NCBI GenBank assembly: GCA_022036555.1
Contig: CM039128.1
Coordinates: 2,480,049-2,544,048 of the forward strand
Origin: Microstegium vimineum
Lineage: Eukaryota > Streptophyta > Magnoliopsida > Poales > Poaceae
Length of the DNA: 64,000 nt
Reading direction: 5' to 3'
How positions within the stretch are numbered: the first letter of the stretch is position 1; every line of letters begins with the position of its first letter. Positions 23,607 through 34,577 of this stretch are shown here, piece after piece. The notes under the pieces were generated by a model, which ran no database searches, had not been told where the DNA came from, and worked only from the letters and a program-made list of their open reading frames with translations. A program made the position numbers and the translations under genes.

Positions 23607-23773
23607 TGGAGCTGGGGGATCTTTGCGGTTTGTTCTCTGCTTGAAGAAGGTACTGTTGCTTATTCACGGAGCTGTTCTTCGGAGTCGCCGCTGTAATCGC
23701 CGCCGAGGTTGAAGACGAGGGCAGGTGAAAGTAAAAGCAGGCTTAGGGTAAAAACAGATTGGATGGTGGTAAC

Positions 23774-23780
23774 TTTTATA
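23774..23780 (-). promoter_or_regulatory. Candidate TATA box of the antisense gene
   Basis: TATAAAA on the - strand, about 170 bp before the inferred ATG at 23606, inside the element and outside the LTR. The distance would give a leader of about 140 nt. It is the best match in the interval, but not tested. Confidence 0.45.
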
Positions 23781-24011
23781 AGTCTGGTCAGGGGTATTTT
23801 GGAATTTTCTTCGCACTGAGCAGGAATCTAGAGAGGTATGCGCGGCAATCGAGGAGATATGACTAGACTTACAACTGTTTATACTGCAGTTGCGGAATTT
23901 TGTTAATAAATTGCGATTTTTACGCGCGGTAATCGAGGAAGTCGTGCAGTTATCTTGGAGGGAACAATTATAGTAGAGAAAATTTCGGCGCGTAAAATAT
24001 TCTACACTCTG

Positions 24012-24026
24012 AAATTGGGGGACATG
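24012..24026 (+). promoter_or_regulatory. Polypurine tract of E4
   Basis: AAATTGGGGGACATG immediately precedes the LTR start TGTTGACACC. The purine run supports the + orientation of E4. Confidence 0.65.
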
Positions 24027-24604
24027 TGTTGACACCGTTTTTTCGGCATTTGTCAAATGAGCTAAGACTTGCATTGATCGGTAGCCGTTTTCCATCGGCA
24101 TCGGGAGGTCGTCAGCCAATGTTACCGATGAGGGTAGATGCTGCGAAGAGGTTAAGTTTGTTGCCGATGGGAGTTGGACGACTCTTGCCGATAAGAATTA
24201 GTTAGTGAAGACAAGTTACCAGAAATGCAAAGTTGCTGATTGGAAAGTATTGCCGATGCCGATGGGCATGGAGTGCCAATGGGCACAGGGTGACGTAGCG
24301 GTTGACGTCAGCAAGAGGTTGCCGATGGCAATAGAAGGAAGCTGCGGATTAAAGTCTACCGATGGAAAGTTTCATCGAAGAGAAGATATAAGGAAACTGG
24401 TGATCTCATACCAGTATTATTATAGAAGTTTGAGTCCGACTCTTGCACGAGTCGTTTATTTACTTAAAAATAGAGGTGTCTGTTTAGGAAAAATAATATT
24501 GTTATTTGGGTCCGACTCCTGCGCGAGTCAGTTATTTCCTTTAAAGTAGGAGTTTGTTTTGGAAAGGTACGAGTCGTGTCTATATACAACTCATATTGCT
24601 GGAG

Positions 24605-24611
24605 TATAAAT
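24605..24611 (+). promoter_or_regulatory. TATA box of the E4 LTR
   Basis: TATAAAT within GGAGTATAAATATG, about 580 bp into the LTR. It reads in the sense of the element. Confidence 0.6.
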
Positions 24612-24798
24612 ATGTACCTAGGGGTCGTGAGAGAATCAATCAATACATCAAAAACAAATCAATTACTCTTATCTACTTTTACTACAATTTACCCTTTTAT
24701 TGCATTAGTCTTAGTTATATCTACGAGTTCTTCAAGCTTTGACGGGCTGCATCACCTTGATCTCCGTCAAACCCTTGCAAGTTCCGCGTGGGAGTAAT

Positions 24799-24933
24799 CT
24801 GAGCCTTGACATCCGGGCGCATCGCTGTTGTCTCGTTCAGCTCTGCTCTAGTTATCTTGATCAAGTCTGAGTCTTGACATCTAGGCGTATCGCCGTTGTC
24901 TTGTTTAGATCTTGTTCTAGTTATCGTCCTGTT
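24799..24933 (+). repeat. 68-bp tandem duplication in the E4 LTR
   Basis: Two units begin CTGAG(C/T)CTTGACATC at 24799 and 24867, and both contain GTTGTCT(C/T)GTT and CTAGTTATC. They have diverged at about ten positions. The pair lies downstream of the TATA box, in the R-U5 part. Confidence 0.8.
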
Positions 24934-27522
24934 CGATTAACTAGTCAAATCGACTGGCACACCTTTGGATATCGAATTCGGGTAATAGCCCGAGGTGTTC
25001 GCGGATCCTGACGCTTTTTGTGTCAACAGAACAAGAGTTTCGCCAACGTTCGGCAAGGTTCCAAAAGATAGACCTTGAATGCCGGGACGTTGGCGGGCTG
25101 CTGCAAGGAGTCGACGAAGCATCCGAGGCGGGCACTACCAGCTGCGGCCACTCCGGGCTGGCTGTGGTCAGCTGTTGGTTGGCTGCGGCTTGCTGCAGGA
25201 GGCCACGGTCAGGCTATGGCTAGCCGGATGGTGCTGCGGCTGGTCAGCGGGTGCCGGAGCCCAAGAAGATGGCCTGGAAAAGCCACAGCTTCCCTGCAAA
25301 AATCCACAGCACGGTGGCCGGACAGAGCAGCGACTGGACAGGGATGTCGGAGCTTCGGTAGGCCGGCACAGCAGGTTCACCGCCTTCCTGGAGCAGTGCA
25401 GAACGTAGCACGAAGGCCGGACAGAACAACAGGCGACTGGAAGGCCATGCGGCTCTGGTGAACAACACAGAAAGGTGGCAGCTTCCCTGCAACAATGGTT
25501 TCCACAGCATGAAGGCCGGTTCAGGCACGGATGGCCACACAAGGAGAAACAGAGAAGCAGCAGTCCGGTTCGTTGTGTCTCACCCGCAGTGGCTGAGGGA
25601 GGCGACGCGGTGGTGCTGCCACAGCGAGGAGGAAGGGGCCGGTGGCGACTTGTAGAGGTGAGGGCGACAAGGGAGAAACCGGGACGTCGGCGCAGGTTCA
25701 ACGAGGTCAATGCCACTGCTCGGTGAAGGAGTAGCAGCTCTCCTGCGATAGTGAAGATCATCGGCACGAAGGCCGGTATCAGGAACGAACGCCAAGGGAG
25801 GCAAGGCAGGGGATTTGCTCCACTGTGGCACACCTACATCGCTTGGGTGGTTGAACAGGACGTCGCAGCATGACGACGCATCGAGGCAGAACGGCGACGC
25901 GGCAAGGTTGGGCTGGGCGTAGAGCAGAGGAGGTCGGCAACGAGCTCGACGAGGCGAGGTGAGGGCGAACCGGCGGACAACGTCGTGACGATGATGTCGC
26001 GGTGCAGCTCGTCCGTGAGCGCGTCCGCGAAGCCATGGCAAGGACGGGGCGGAGCTCTGCTCGACGCCGGGGCATGGACTCGGCACCGTGGGCTCCTGCT
26101 CGGCGCAGACGGCAAGGGCGTCGTGGCCGCGGCTCTGCCGAGCGTGAGGGAGAGCAGCTGTGGCCGGCCGGGATGCGCCCGTCGCTTGCTGTGGCGCGCC
26201 GGCACCCGCCCGGTCGGGTCGGTCGTGACCAGCTCGGCAGCGGCGCCACAGAGAGGCTCCTCCGCGGGGTGCACTGCGGCTTGATGCGAACCGGCTGCGT
26301 GGGCGCGAGGACGACATCGTGGCTGTGAAGCAGAGGCGGCGGCGGCTGGTGGGAGGCGAAGAAGAGGAGCGGCGGTGGCGGTATTTAAAGGAGCAGCCGG
26401 TTAGCGCTTCAAGGCACGAACGACGATGCCTCGACGTCCGTACCGCGGCTGGCACGTGGCGAACATCCAGTGGAGGGGGCGCGGACGCTAAGGGCGCGGG
26501 GCACGGTTTCGCGTGCGTGGGCTCGCTCCAGCGCGTGGCGGTGGCAGCTGGTGGGAGGCAGGGCGCTCTGCCCCCTGCTAGGGTTCGGATGCTGGGGCGC
26601 CAGCTGGGCTCTGTGGGCCGCGCGGCCTAGTGGCTGGCTGGGCCTGCGGCAGCCGAGCTTGTCTGCGCGAGCGGGCCGTGGCTGTGGGAGGGAACCGGCT
26701 GGGCCAGGGAGTTAGGAGGGCTGGGCTAGTTGTTGAGCAAGAAATGTTTCCCTTCCTTCTTCTTATTTCCTTTATTCCTTTTCTTTTGCTATTTCCATTT
26801 TATTTCTTGGGGCTTACATGTTTTCGTAATATATATATATTCTACTCAGGACATGCTCACATATTGGTGGAGGTCCAGCAGGGGTGGGGTGGTCTTTAGG
26901 GTTAGGTGTTGTCGAGATGGTTTCCCAGATTCACATTAATGAGATAAGCGATGTGATCAAGGATGGATCACGAGATAGATACTTGAGAGAGATTCGCGAA
27001 TGATTTGTCTCATAGAATATGAAGGAGATTTCATAGAGATTGAACATGAAATTCACGGAGAGGAAGAGCTATGGATTGGGCTAAATGAAGGATCAAGAAG
27101 ATAAGGTGATTTTCCCATTATGACTTGAATCAAAAAGGAATTTTGGAGAGGAACTCAAAGGTGGTATTCGAGATAGGTTTGAAGTGAAGTGAAAGAAGGG
27201 AATGGATCTCCCCTTTCATGAGTCAATGGATTTGACAGGAATCTGAAAAGAAATATTGACTCAAGGCACTAGATAGGGGTTCAGGAGATATATGCAAGAA
27301 TTGATATGGATTGGTGCACTCCAACACGAGAAGAACTCGATATCCAAAACTAACTTGGAAACTGAGGCACACATCTACAATCAATCTATATGTATGCAAC
27401 GATTGTCGGTAAACTATGTTAGGCTAGCTCGGTTAGACCTAACGACTACATGCTTCACACGATCATGAAAAAGTTTTGAAAAGTTCGGATTTTTGGTTGT
27501 TTACAAACCCGGGTTGTTACAG

Positions 27523-27558
27523 ACTACCCCCCTTACAGGAATTCTCGTCCCCGAGATT
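27523..27558 (-). promoter_or_regulatory. E3 polypurine tract and pre-PPT hairpin
   Basis: On the - strand, AATCTCGGGGACGAGAATT (27558-27540) is followed by the tract GTAAGGGGGGTAGT ending next to the left LTR. The hairpin and its place just before the PPT match those of E1 at 38894-38927. Confidence 0.8.
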
Positions 27559-29997
27559 CAGGGGTTACTACTCTGAAGGATGGCACTAAGTTCAACTATG
27601 GTTGACAGCTTTTACCGAAGGTTCTATGACATTAGTGCATCAGGTTTTGCAAAGAAGCTTTTGAACAATGGTTTTTAAAAGAAGTTTTCTGCGAGAAGGC
27701 TTCCAAAGGGAAGGCTTTTGAAAAGCAGTTTGCGAAGACCTTTTGAATGGAGAAAGTTAGTTTTATAAACAGGAGGGGAGAGCACTTTTGCATAATCAAA
27801 TCGGTTTTTAAGTAAAGCCGTTTTTGAAAAGAGATTTTGAAACTTTCTCAAATCGAGTTCAAATTTTATGTTGAAATCATCTTTTTTTTGAAAACCATGG
27901 TTTTTGGAAGACACATTTTGAATATGGGTTGAAGTTTTCAAAACATTTGAAAAAGCCGAAGGTTTTGAATCTAAAGAAGTTAAGAAGCTTTTGAAAACCC
28001 CATTTCTTTTTAAAGCTCCTTTTTTGCAAAGCTTTAGGTTTTGGAAATTCTTTGAATAGAGTTTTGAAATTCAAACATCCTTTATTTTAAATAAAACTCC
28101 TTTTAAATGGGTGCTTTTGAAGTGGAATTTTGAAATGCTCAGCTTGGGATTACGGTGCTATGTGGGTACTACATAGAGTGGTCACAGTCAAGTACCTCAA
28201 TACCCGCATACGCCCGGCAACAAGCCATGTGGATGCATCACACATGGGGAGCCCCAACTCTCGTAGCGGCACATAGGTCATGATCACGACACTTCCCCAT
28301 GTATGTCCCGACATAACTTCAATAACCCAAGAGAGAGGGGTGGAGTGTTTTAAAAAGGGAAAACCATTTGTAAACTGTTTTGAAAGTCGTTTCGAAAACA
28401 AATTTTTAAATAGGGGTTTTGTAGATTTTGTAGGGAAGGAGGTTACAACCTTTGGATTTTGAAATAAAATTAAACATGTTTGAAATAGGTTGTATCCATT
28501 TTTTTAAGCTTGAATCAAAACGATTTTCAAATTTTTGGCAAAACTGGAACGTAAAGCCCAAAGAGATTTTGAACACCTTGAATAGGTTTTCGGTTTATAA
28601 AAACTTTTTAGAAGATTTTCGCTTTTCAAAGCACTTTTGAAACGATTTTCACAAGCATTAGACCTTTTGAAGGGGAGGAATTAGAAATCAAAACATTTAA
28701 TAAACTTTCCAAATAGACTTTTGGACAAAAGGTGTTTTGAAATAGGTGAGCACATAGAATTTTGAAATCATTTTCATGAAAAAATGTTTTGCAAATACCA
28801 AAACTTTTAAAGATGGTTTGTTTTAAAATTTTGCTTCTATTTTGGAACACTATTGAAATGAAAACAGTTTTGGAAAATAAAACATTTTGAAGGTATTTGC
28901 TTTTAAAATAAAAACACACACATTTTTGGATTGTTTCAAAGCAAATGATTTTGAAACATGTTATTTATTTATTTTTAAAAATGTTGCTTCTCTTTTTTTC
29001 AAAAACTGTTTGTTTTTTTAATCTAATTGAAATCATTTCTTATTTTGAAGGGAAAAAGTTTTCGCAATCAAACTTGTTTTTTTGTAGACAAAATCTTTTC
29101 GCAAGTATTTTCTTTGACAAAACAGTTGCAAATCAATTTTTAAGATTGGGTTGATTTTGAAGCAGACTTGGCTCATAGGGTCAAATCAAAAGCTTTTAAA
29201 ACAAAATCAAGCCAAGGATCTTTAGTTTTTGAAAACATTTTAGTTATTCACAAAGCAAAGCTTTTGTTTTTGAGAAGTGATATGTAAAACATTTTGAAAG
29301 AGAACCGATTTTCAAACTACTTTGTTTAAAACCTTTGAAATTGGATCGAGTTAAGAAAGGAACCAAAATTGCTTTCTTCTAAAAAGGGTAGGGGTTTCAA
29401 AAAGTTTTGAAATTGTTTCTCTTTTGAAAAGAAGTCATTTTTTTGTAAACCTTTTAAATCAAAAGAAGGCAATTCTTTCAAATTTGGTTTAGTGAAAAGG
29501 TTGAAACCAATTGCTTTGGGAAAAAGGTTTGATAGAAGCCTGATGCATTGGGTTTGTTATTATCATTCTTCTTTTTTTTTAACTTTGTTAGTCAGGATTA
29601 CTTATCTAGTCATATGATGGCTTTGAGTTTAGCCTGTTATGTTAACCCGATATCCGGAGCCTCACATACACAAAATAGCTTCTATAGCCTACACCCAAAC
29701 ATTAAAATGCAATAAAATCATAACAACACAAGATACAGGCAATCAAATAGCATTACAACTCCTATATGCATAGTGTTGACTTATGGCGACTCCTAAGCCT
29801 TTAAGTCTCACACATCTACCGATCTAATGAGGGCGGTAAAGGGAAGGTTCTCTATAGGTGAACTTCCATCAAAGGGAGGGTCAGTTAGCATTTAGAACTC
29901 AAGGTGGAGAGGGAAACAAGTGCTAACACCTATAGTTCTTCATTAACAGTGGCCTCTAAACTAGTGTTTGGTTCTAAGGGTCTCGTCCTAGGGTCAA

Positions 29998-30014
29998 GTA
30001 TGGCTTTGATACCA
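29998..30014 (-). promoter_or_regulatory. Primer-binding site of E3
   Basis: TGGTATCAAAGCCATAC on the - strand, two bases inside the right LTR. It is of initiator tRNA-Met type and nearly the same as the E1 site. It fixes the element on the - strand. Confidence 0.85.
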
Positions 30015-30016
30015 AT

Positions 30017-33000
30017 TGTAACGATCCATAATTTCCTCGAAGGGAAATCCACATAATGTGATAGTCCCAAGAATACCAAGCTATCACATTATTATTATAC
30101 AGCTGATACCACAGTCATACATCGTAGATTACAAGTTTACAAGTATTATAACTTAGAGATTCACACCTTACTACAACATGATACTAGCGGAAGACGCACG
30201 CGAAACGATATCAAAGTAGACACAGCGCGCCAGCAGGTGAAGGCTCCTCCTTCACAGGTAACCTTGAGCGTAGGACAAGACCACCTAAACCTCCGGATCC
30301 TTGTTGATGTCGTCGAAGATGGCATCCAAACCTGATAAATAACTTTCAGTACAATTTGTACTGGCCACTGTTTCCCACCCTATGCTTTGCTTTTGCTTTG
30401 TGGAAAGTGGTATGCAAGGGGTAGAGAAGAGAATCTATATCTAGCTGTGGTTTTCCTATGCAAGTTTCAATATTAAGTAATAATAGTAATAGTTGTATAT
30501 CAAGTTTTAACACAATTCCCACACATCCATTCCATCCACACACATCTCACCACACACACTCACACTCTCTAGGCGACAAGGACAACTCCCTCTCGTCCTT
30601 GTCTCAGCGGCTCACAGCCGGATCCTGCAAAACCCAGGGGGAGAAAAGAAGGGACTCATCTCTCTAAAGCAAGTGAGGTGTAGGTCACGAGATGTCCATA
30701 ACCGGGGACACAACTATATGTATAGATCGATCAACTCTGCAGAGTGTGTACACCTGTACCCACAAGATCACCATCATCGATGTTGTGTCTCCAACGGAGC
30801 ACCGGTTCGATCAACATCGCCCTCGATGTAACTACCTCGATAGAGCGACAAACAAGGAAGAAAACAATCAAATCCTTAACCAAGATCCAAACTAAAAGAC
30901 AGCGAGACACAGAAAGAGCGGCTAATGACAGAAGACAACAAAAGACTTAGCACTTCGATCACATGTCATGGTAATGGACATGTATGAAAGTTGGAACAAG
31001 AGCACTCAATCCACATCTTACAGGATAGACGAGGATCGATAAAAGAGGAACAATCCCTGCATTCTCTCAACCACACACCTTGGTAATGGACGGAAGTTGA
31101 AGGAATAGAGACACAAGCTCACGGTTCCTCGGACTACACCAACTCGTAGGGCACCATGACCTCCGTGCACTAAAACGGCACAAGGTAATCCCTTGGTCTA
31201 GGTGGTGCAAGCATACGAGATGGGTAAGACAAGAGAGGCAAAGGAGGTAGAGTCTGTTGGTCAATGCGAGGTACCTCACGACCATGAGCTCTACCTACAA
31301 GAGTTGACACCCGTTGGTTCTATGATTATTATTTCCCAACTCTCCTCCCGCTAGACTAGGTCATGGAGGCCAGAATCGGGTTGTGGCTAGCCGGATGATG
31401 CTGCGGCTGGTCAGCGGGTGCTGAAGCCCAAGCAGATGGCATGGAAGAGCCACAGCTTCCCTGCAAAAATCCATGGCACGATGGCTAGATAGAGCAGCGA
31501 CTGGATAGGGATGTCGGAGCTTCGGCAGGCCGGCACAGCAGTTCCACCGCCTTCCTGCAGTAGTGCAGAATGCGGCACAAAGGCCGGACAGAACAACAGG
31601 CGACTGGAAGGCCTTGCGGCTCCGGTGAACAACACAGAAAGGTGGAAGCTTCCCTGCAACAATGGATTCCATAGCACGAAGGCCAGTTCAGGCATAGATG
31701 GCCACACAAGGAGAAACAGAGAAGCAGCAGCTCGGTTCGTTGTGGCTCACCCGCAGTGGCTAAGGGAGGCGACGCGGTGGTGCTGCCACAACGAGGAGGA
31801 AGGGGCCGGTGGTGACTTGCAGAGGTGAGGGCGACAAGGGAGAAACCGGGACATCGGCACAGGCTCAACGAGGTCAGTGCCACTGCTCGGTGAAGGAGTA
31901 GCAACTCTCCTACGACAGTGACGATCATCGGCACGAAGGCTAGTATAAGGAACGAACGCCAAGGGAGGCAAGGCAGGGGATTTGCTCCACTGCGGCTCAC
32001 CTGCATCGCTTGGGCGGTTGAACAGGACGTCGCGGCATGACGACGCGTCGAGGCAGAACGGCGACGCGGCGAGGTCGGGCTGGGCGTAGTGCAGAGGAGG
32101 TCGGCGACGGGCTCGACGAGGCGAGGTGAGGGCGAACCGGCGGTCGACGTCGCGACAATGATGTCATGGTGCGGCTCGTCCTAGAGCGCGTCCGCGAGGC
32201 CATGTCAAGGACGGGGCAGAGCTCTGCTCGACGCCGGGGCATGGACTCGGGTCGGTGGGCTCCTGCTCGGCGCAGACGGCAAGGGCGTCGTGGCCGCGGC
32301 TCTGCCGAGCATGAGGGAGAGCAGCCGTGGCCGGCCAGGATGCGCCTGTCGCTTGCTGTGGTGCGCCGGCACCCGCACGGTCGGGTCGGTCGTGACTGGC
32401 TCGGCAGCGGCGCCACAGGGAGGCTCCTCCACGGGGTGCACGGCGGCTTGATGCGAACCGACTGCGTGGGAGCGAGACCAGCGTCATGGCTGTGAAGCAG
32501 AGGCGGGGGCGGGTGGTGGGAGGCAAAGAAGAGGAGCGGCGGTGGCGGTATTTAAAGGAGCGGACGCCAAGGGCGCGGGGCACGGTTTCGCGTGCGCGGG
32601 CTCGCTCCAGCGCGTGGCGGCGGCTGCTGGTGGGAGGCAGGGCGCTTTGCCCCCTGCTAGGGTTCGGGTGCTGGGGCGCCAGCTGGGCTGTGTGGGCCGC
32701 GCGGCCTAGTGGCTGGCTGGGCCTACGACAGCCGAGCTGGTCTGCGCGAGCGGGCCGTGGCTGTGGGAGGGAACCGGCTGGGCCAGGGAGTTAGGAGGGC
32801 TGGGCTGGTTGTTGAGCAAGAAATGTTTCCCTTCCTTCTTCTTATTTCCTTTATTCCTTTTCTTTTGCTATTTCCATTTTATTTCTTGGGGCTTACATGT
32901 TTTCGTAATATATATATATTCTACTCAGGACATGCTCACATATTGGTGGAGGTCCAGCAGGGGTGGTCTTTTAGGGTTAGGTGTTGTCGAGATGGTTTCC

Positions 33001-33597
33001 CAGATTCACATTAATGAGATAAGCGATGTGATCAAGGATGGATCACGAGATAGATACTTGAGAGAGATTCGCGAAGGATTTGTCTCACAGAATATGAAGG
33101 AGATTTCATAGAGATTGGACATGAAATTCACGGAGAGGAACAGCTATGGATTGGGCTAAATGAAGGATCAAGAAGATAAGGTGATTTTCCCATTATGACT
33201 TGAATCAAAAAGGAATTTTGGAGAGGAACTCAAAGGTGGTATTCGAGATAGGTTTGAAGTGAAGTGAAAGAAGGGAATGGATCTCCCCTTTCATGAGTCA
33301 ATGGATTTGACAGGAATCTGAAAAGAAATATTGACTCAAGGCACTAGATAGGGGTTCAGGAGATATATGCAAGAATTGATATGGATTGGTGCACTCCAAC
33401 ACGAGAAGAACTCGATATCCAAAACTAACTTAGAAACTGAGGCACACATCTACAATCAATCTATATGTATGCAACGATTGTCGGTAAACTTTGTTAGGCT
33501 AGCTCAGTTAGACCTAACGACTACATGCTTCACACGATACATGAAAAAGTTTTGAAAAGTTCGGATTTTTGGTTGTTTACAAACCCGGGTTGTTACA
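30017..33597 (-). repeat. Right (5') LTR of E3, with internal deletions
   Basis: It aligns with the left LTR in blocks: 30017-30780, 30786-30950, 30951-31369 and 31370-33597. The gaps between blocks match sequence present only in the left copy. A further gap of about 80 bp falls near 32560, against left 26390-26475. Identity inside blocks is high, with about four differences in the first 95 bp. Since E3 needed near-identical LTRs when it inserted, the losses came later. Confidence 0.85.
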
Positions 33598-34079
33598 GTG
33601 ACGTGGGCCCGGCTTGGGCTGCTGCCGAAGGAAGCCTTTGTCTTCATCTTGTCTTCCTTCCTAAGGAAGATTGCGCCAGTAGACGCATGTCCGAGTCCTA
33701 TTCGTCCTTGTCGAGTTGTAGCCATACGCCTTGTGATCGGGAAACCTGTTGTTCCCCTTTCCGGGTATGGGTGGAGGTTGGTCGCACAAGACCAGGCAGC
33801 CCCACGTCCCATCATACAGGGCTTGATGACGCCCTAATCCCTGTTGGGGTGTCCGTCGGAGACATGGCGTGGATATCACGCGCGGAAGTCGTCGGTTAGG
33901 CAGCACAGGACCCTGTACCGCAGGGTGAACAGAAGTCGGCATGGTGGCTCATGCCTTGAACCCCATCCCTGAGGACGGAGCGTACTATGGACCTTTTGAC
34001 TATGTGGGCTAGGGCGCCCCAGGCTGTGTATGATAATGAGACCTCCGAGGGCGAGGGTCGTCAATTATGACGTTTGTCG

Positions 34080-34577
34080 GGCTCGGATGGGGCGGGAGAG
34101 CCTCTGAGGGTTGGCGGCGCCGCGGGCGATGCCACCTTGGCTCGGGCGAGGCGGAAGATCCCCCGAGGGTTGATGACGTCACGGGTGACGTCACCTTGGC
34201 TCGGGCGAGGCGGAGGAGCCCCCAAGGGCAGATGACATCACGGGCGACGTCACCTTGGCTCGAGCGAGGCGGAGGAGCCCCCGAGGGCAAATGACGTCAC
34301 GGGCGATTCCACCTTGGCTCGGGCGAGGCGGAGGAGCTCTCGAGGGTTGATGATGTCACGGGCGATGCCACCTTGGCTCGGGCGTGGCGGAGGAGCCCCC
34401 GAGGGTAGATGACGTCACGGGCGATGCCACCTTGGCTCGGGCGGGGCGGAGGAGCCCCCGAGGGCAGATGACATCATGGGCGAGGCCACCTTGGCTCGGG
34501 CGAGGCGAAGGAGCCTCCGAGGGTTAATGACGTTACGGGCGATGTCACCTTGGCTCGAGCGAGGCAAAGGAGCACCT
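34080..34577. repeat. 59-bp minisatellite in E2 U3, 8 full copies plus part of a ninth
   Basis: Units begin with GGCTCGG at 34080, 34139, 34198, 34257, 34316, 34375, 34434, 34493 and 34552, an exact 59-bp spacing. Each unit includes a GAGGCGGAGGAGCCCCCGAGG-like GC-rich half and a TGACGTCAC-like half; TGACGTCA itself is intact in several units. TGACGTCA is the core site of plant bZIP factors of the TGA/CREB type. In the inferred - orientation the array lies far upstream of the TATA box, in U3. An enhancer role is inference. Confidence 0.95.

Larger units (their letters stand above)
19382..25028 (+). mobile_element. E4: Tat-type Ty3/Gypsy element lacking its 5' LTR, gag and most of pol
   Basis: Perfect TSD GAACA at 19377-19381 and 25029-25033. 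The right end is a full 1002-bp LTR (TGTTGACACC...TGTCAACA). At the left only TGT could belong to the 5' LTR before the sequence enters integrase. Between integrase and the 3' LTR lies a 3.8-kb spacer with an antisense gene, an arrangement known from the Tat lineage; there is no chromodomain. The target is the left LTR of E3, making E4 the youngest layer of the stack. Confidence 0.85.
24027..25028 (+). repeat. 3' LTR of E4
   Basis: 1002 bp, TGTTGACACC...TGTCAACA with inverted terminal bases TGTTGACA/TGTCAACA. It contains a TATA box, a two-copy 68-bp repeat and, in its first 300 bp, several GCCGAT words like those of the adjoining spacer. There is no partner LTR in the window. Confidence 0.9.
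15798..27521 (-). repeat. Left (3') LTR of E3, interrupted by E4
   Basis: It starts TGTAACGATCC and ends GGGTTGTTACA. E4 with its TSD fills 19382-25033, leaving about 6072 bp. Blocks at about 16563-17435, 17600-18553 and 18960-19380 plus 25034-25215 have no counterpart in the right LTR. Several open frames inside (for example 25580-26455 on the - strand) lie in GC-rich sequence and show no known domain. Diverged internal repeats occur: a CACCATGACC...GTGCACTAAA block near 18270 recurs near 18750, and GTCATGGTAATGGACATG-like words recur near 17800, 18195, 18560 and 18680. Confidence 0.88.
27522..30016 (-). other. Non-coding internal domain of E3
   Basis: About 2.5 kb, strongly AT-rich, built largely from variants of TTTTGAAA and its complement TTTCAAAA. 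A less AT-rich island lies at about 28140-28340. The open frames are short, Phe/Lys-rich readings of the repeated words, and none has a retroviral motif. It would hold packaging and dimerisation signals if the element moves in trans, but none can be pointed out. Confidence 0.8.
15798..33597 (-). mobile_element. E3: non-coding Gypsy-like element with giant LTRs (LARD type)
   Basis: Perfect TSD GTGAC at 15793-15797 and 33598-33602. The PBS next to the right LTR and the PPT next to the left LTR both read on the - strand, so the right LTR is the 5' one. The left LTR is about 6.07 kb after E4 and its extra TSD are subtracted; the right LTR is 3.58 kb with internal deletions. The internal domain is only 2.5 kb and has no gag or pol. 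This matches large retrotransposon derivatives (LARDs), which must borrow proteins. The - strand start TGTAACAACCCGGG, the initiator-Met PBS and the hairpin before the PPT resemble E1, so a Tekay-type partner is likely. Confidence 0.88.

Noticed and set aside
25580..26455. 291-codon - strand ORF (and overlapping frames at 25168-26328)
   Set aside because: It lies in a GC-rich part of the E3 LTR and its counterpart in the other LTR (31997-32583) is split into different frames. The Arg/Pro/Ser/His-rich composition is typical of chance frames.
34009..34294. ORFs on both strands in the 59-bp array
   Set aside because: The array explains them; 59 is not a multiple of three, so the translation does not repeat in phase and no protein is implied.
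34080..34577. CRISPR-like array
   Set aside because: The units are head-to-tail with no unique spacers and lie in a plant LTR; this is a minisatellite.
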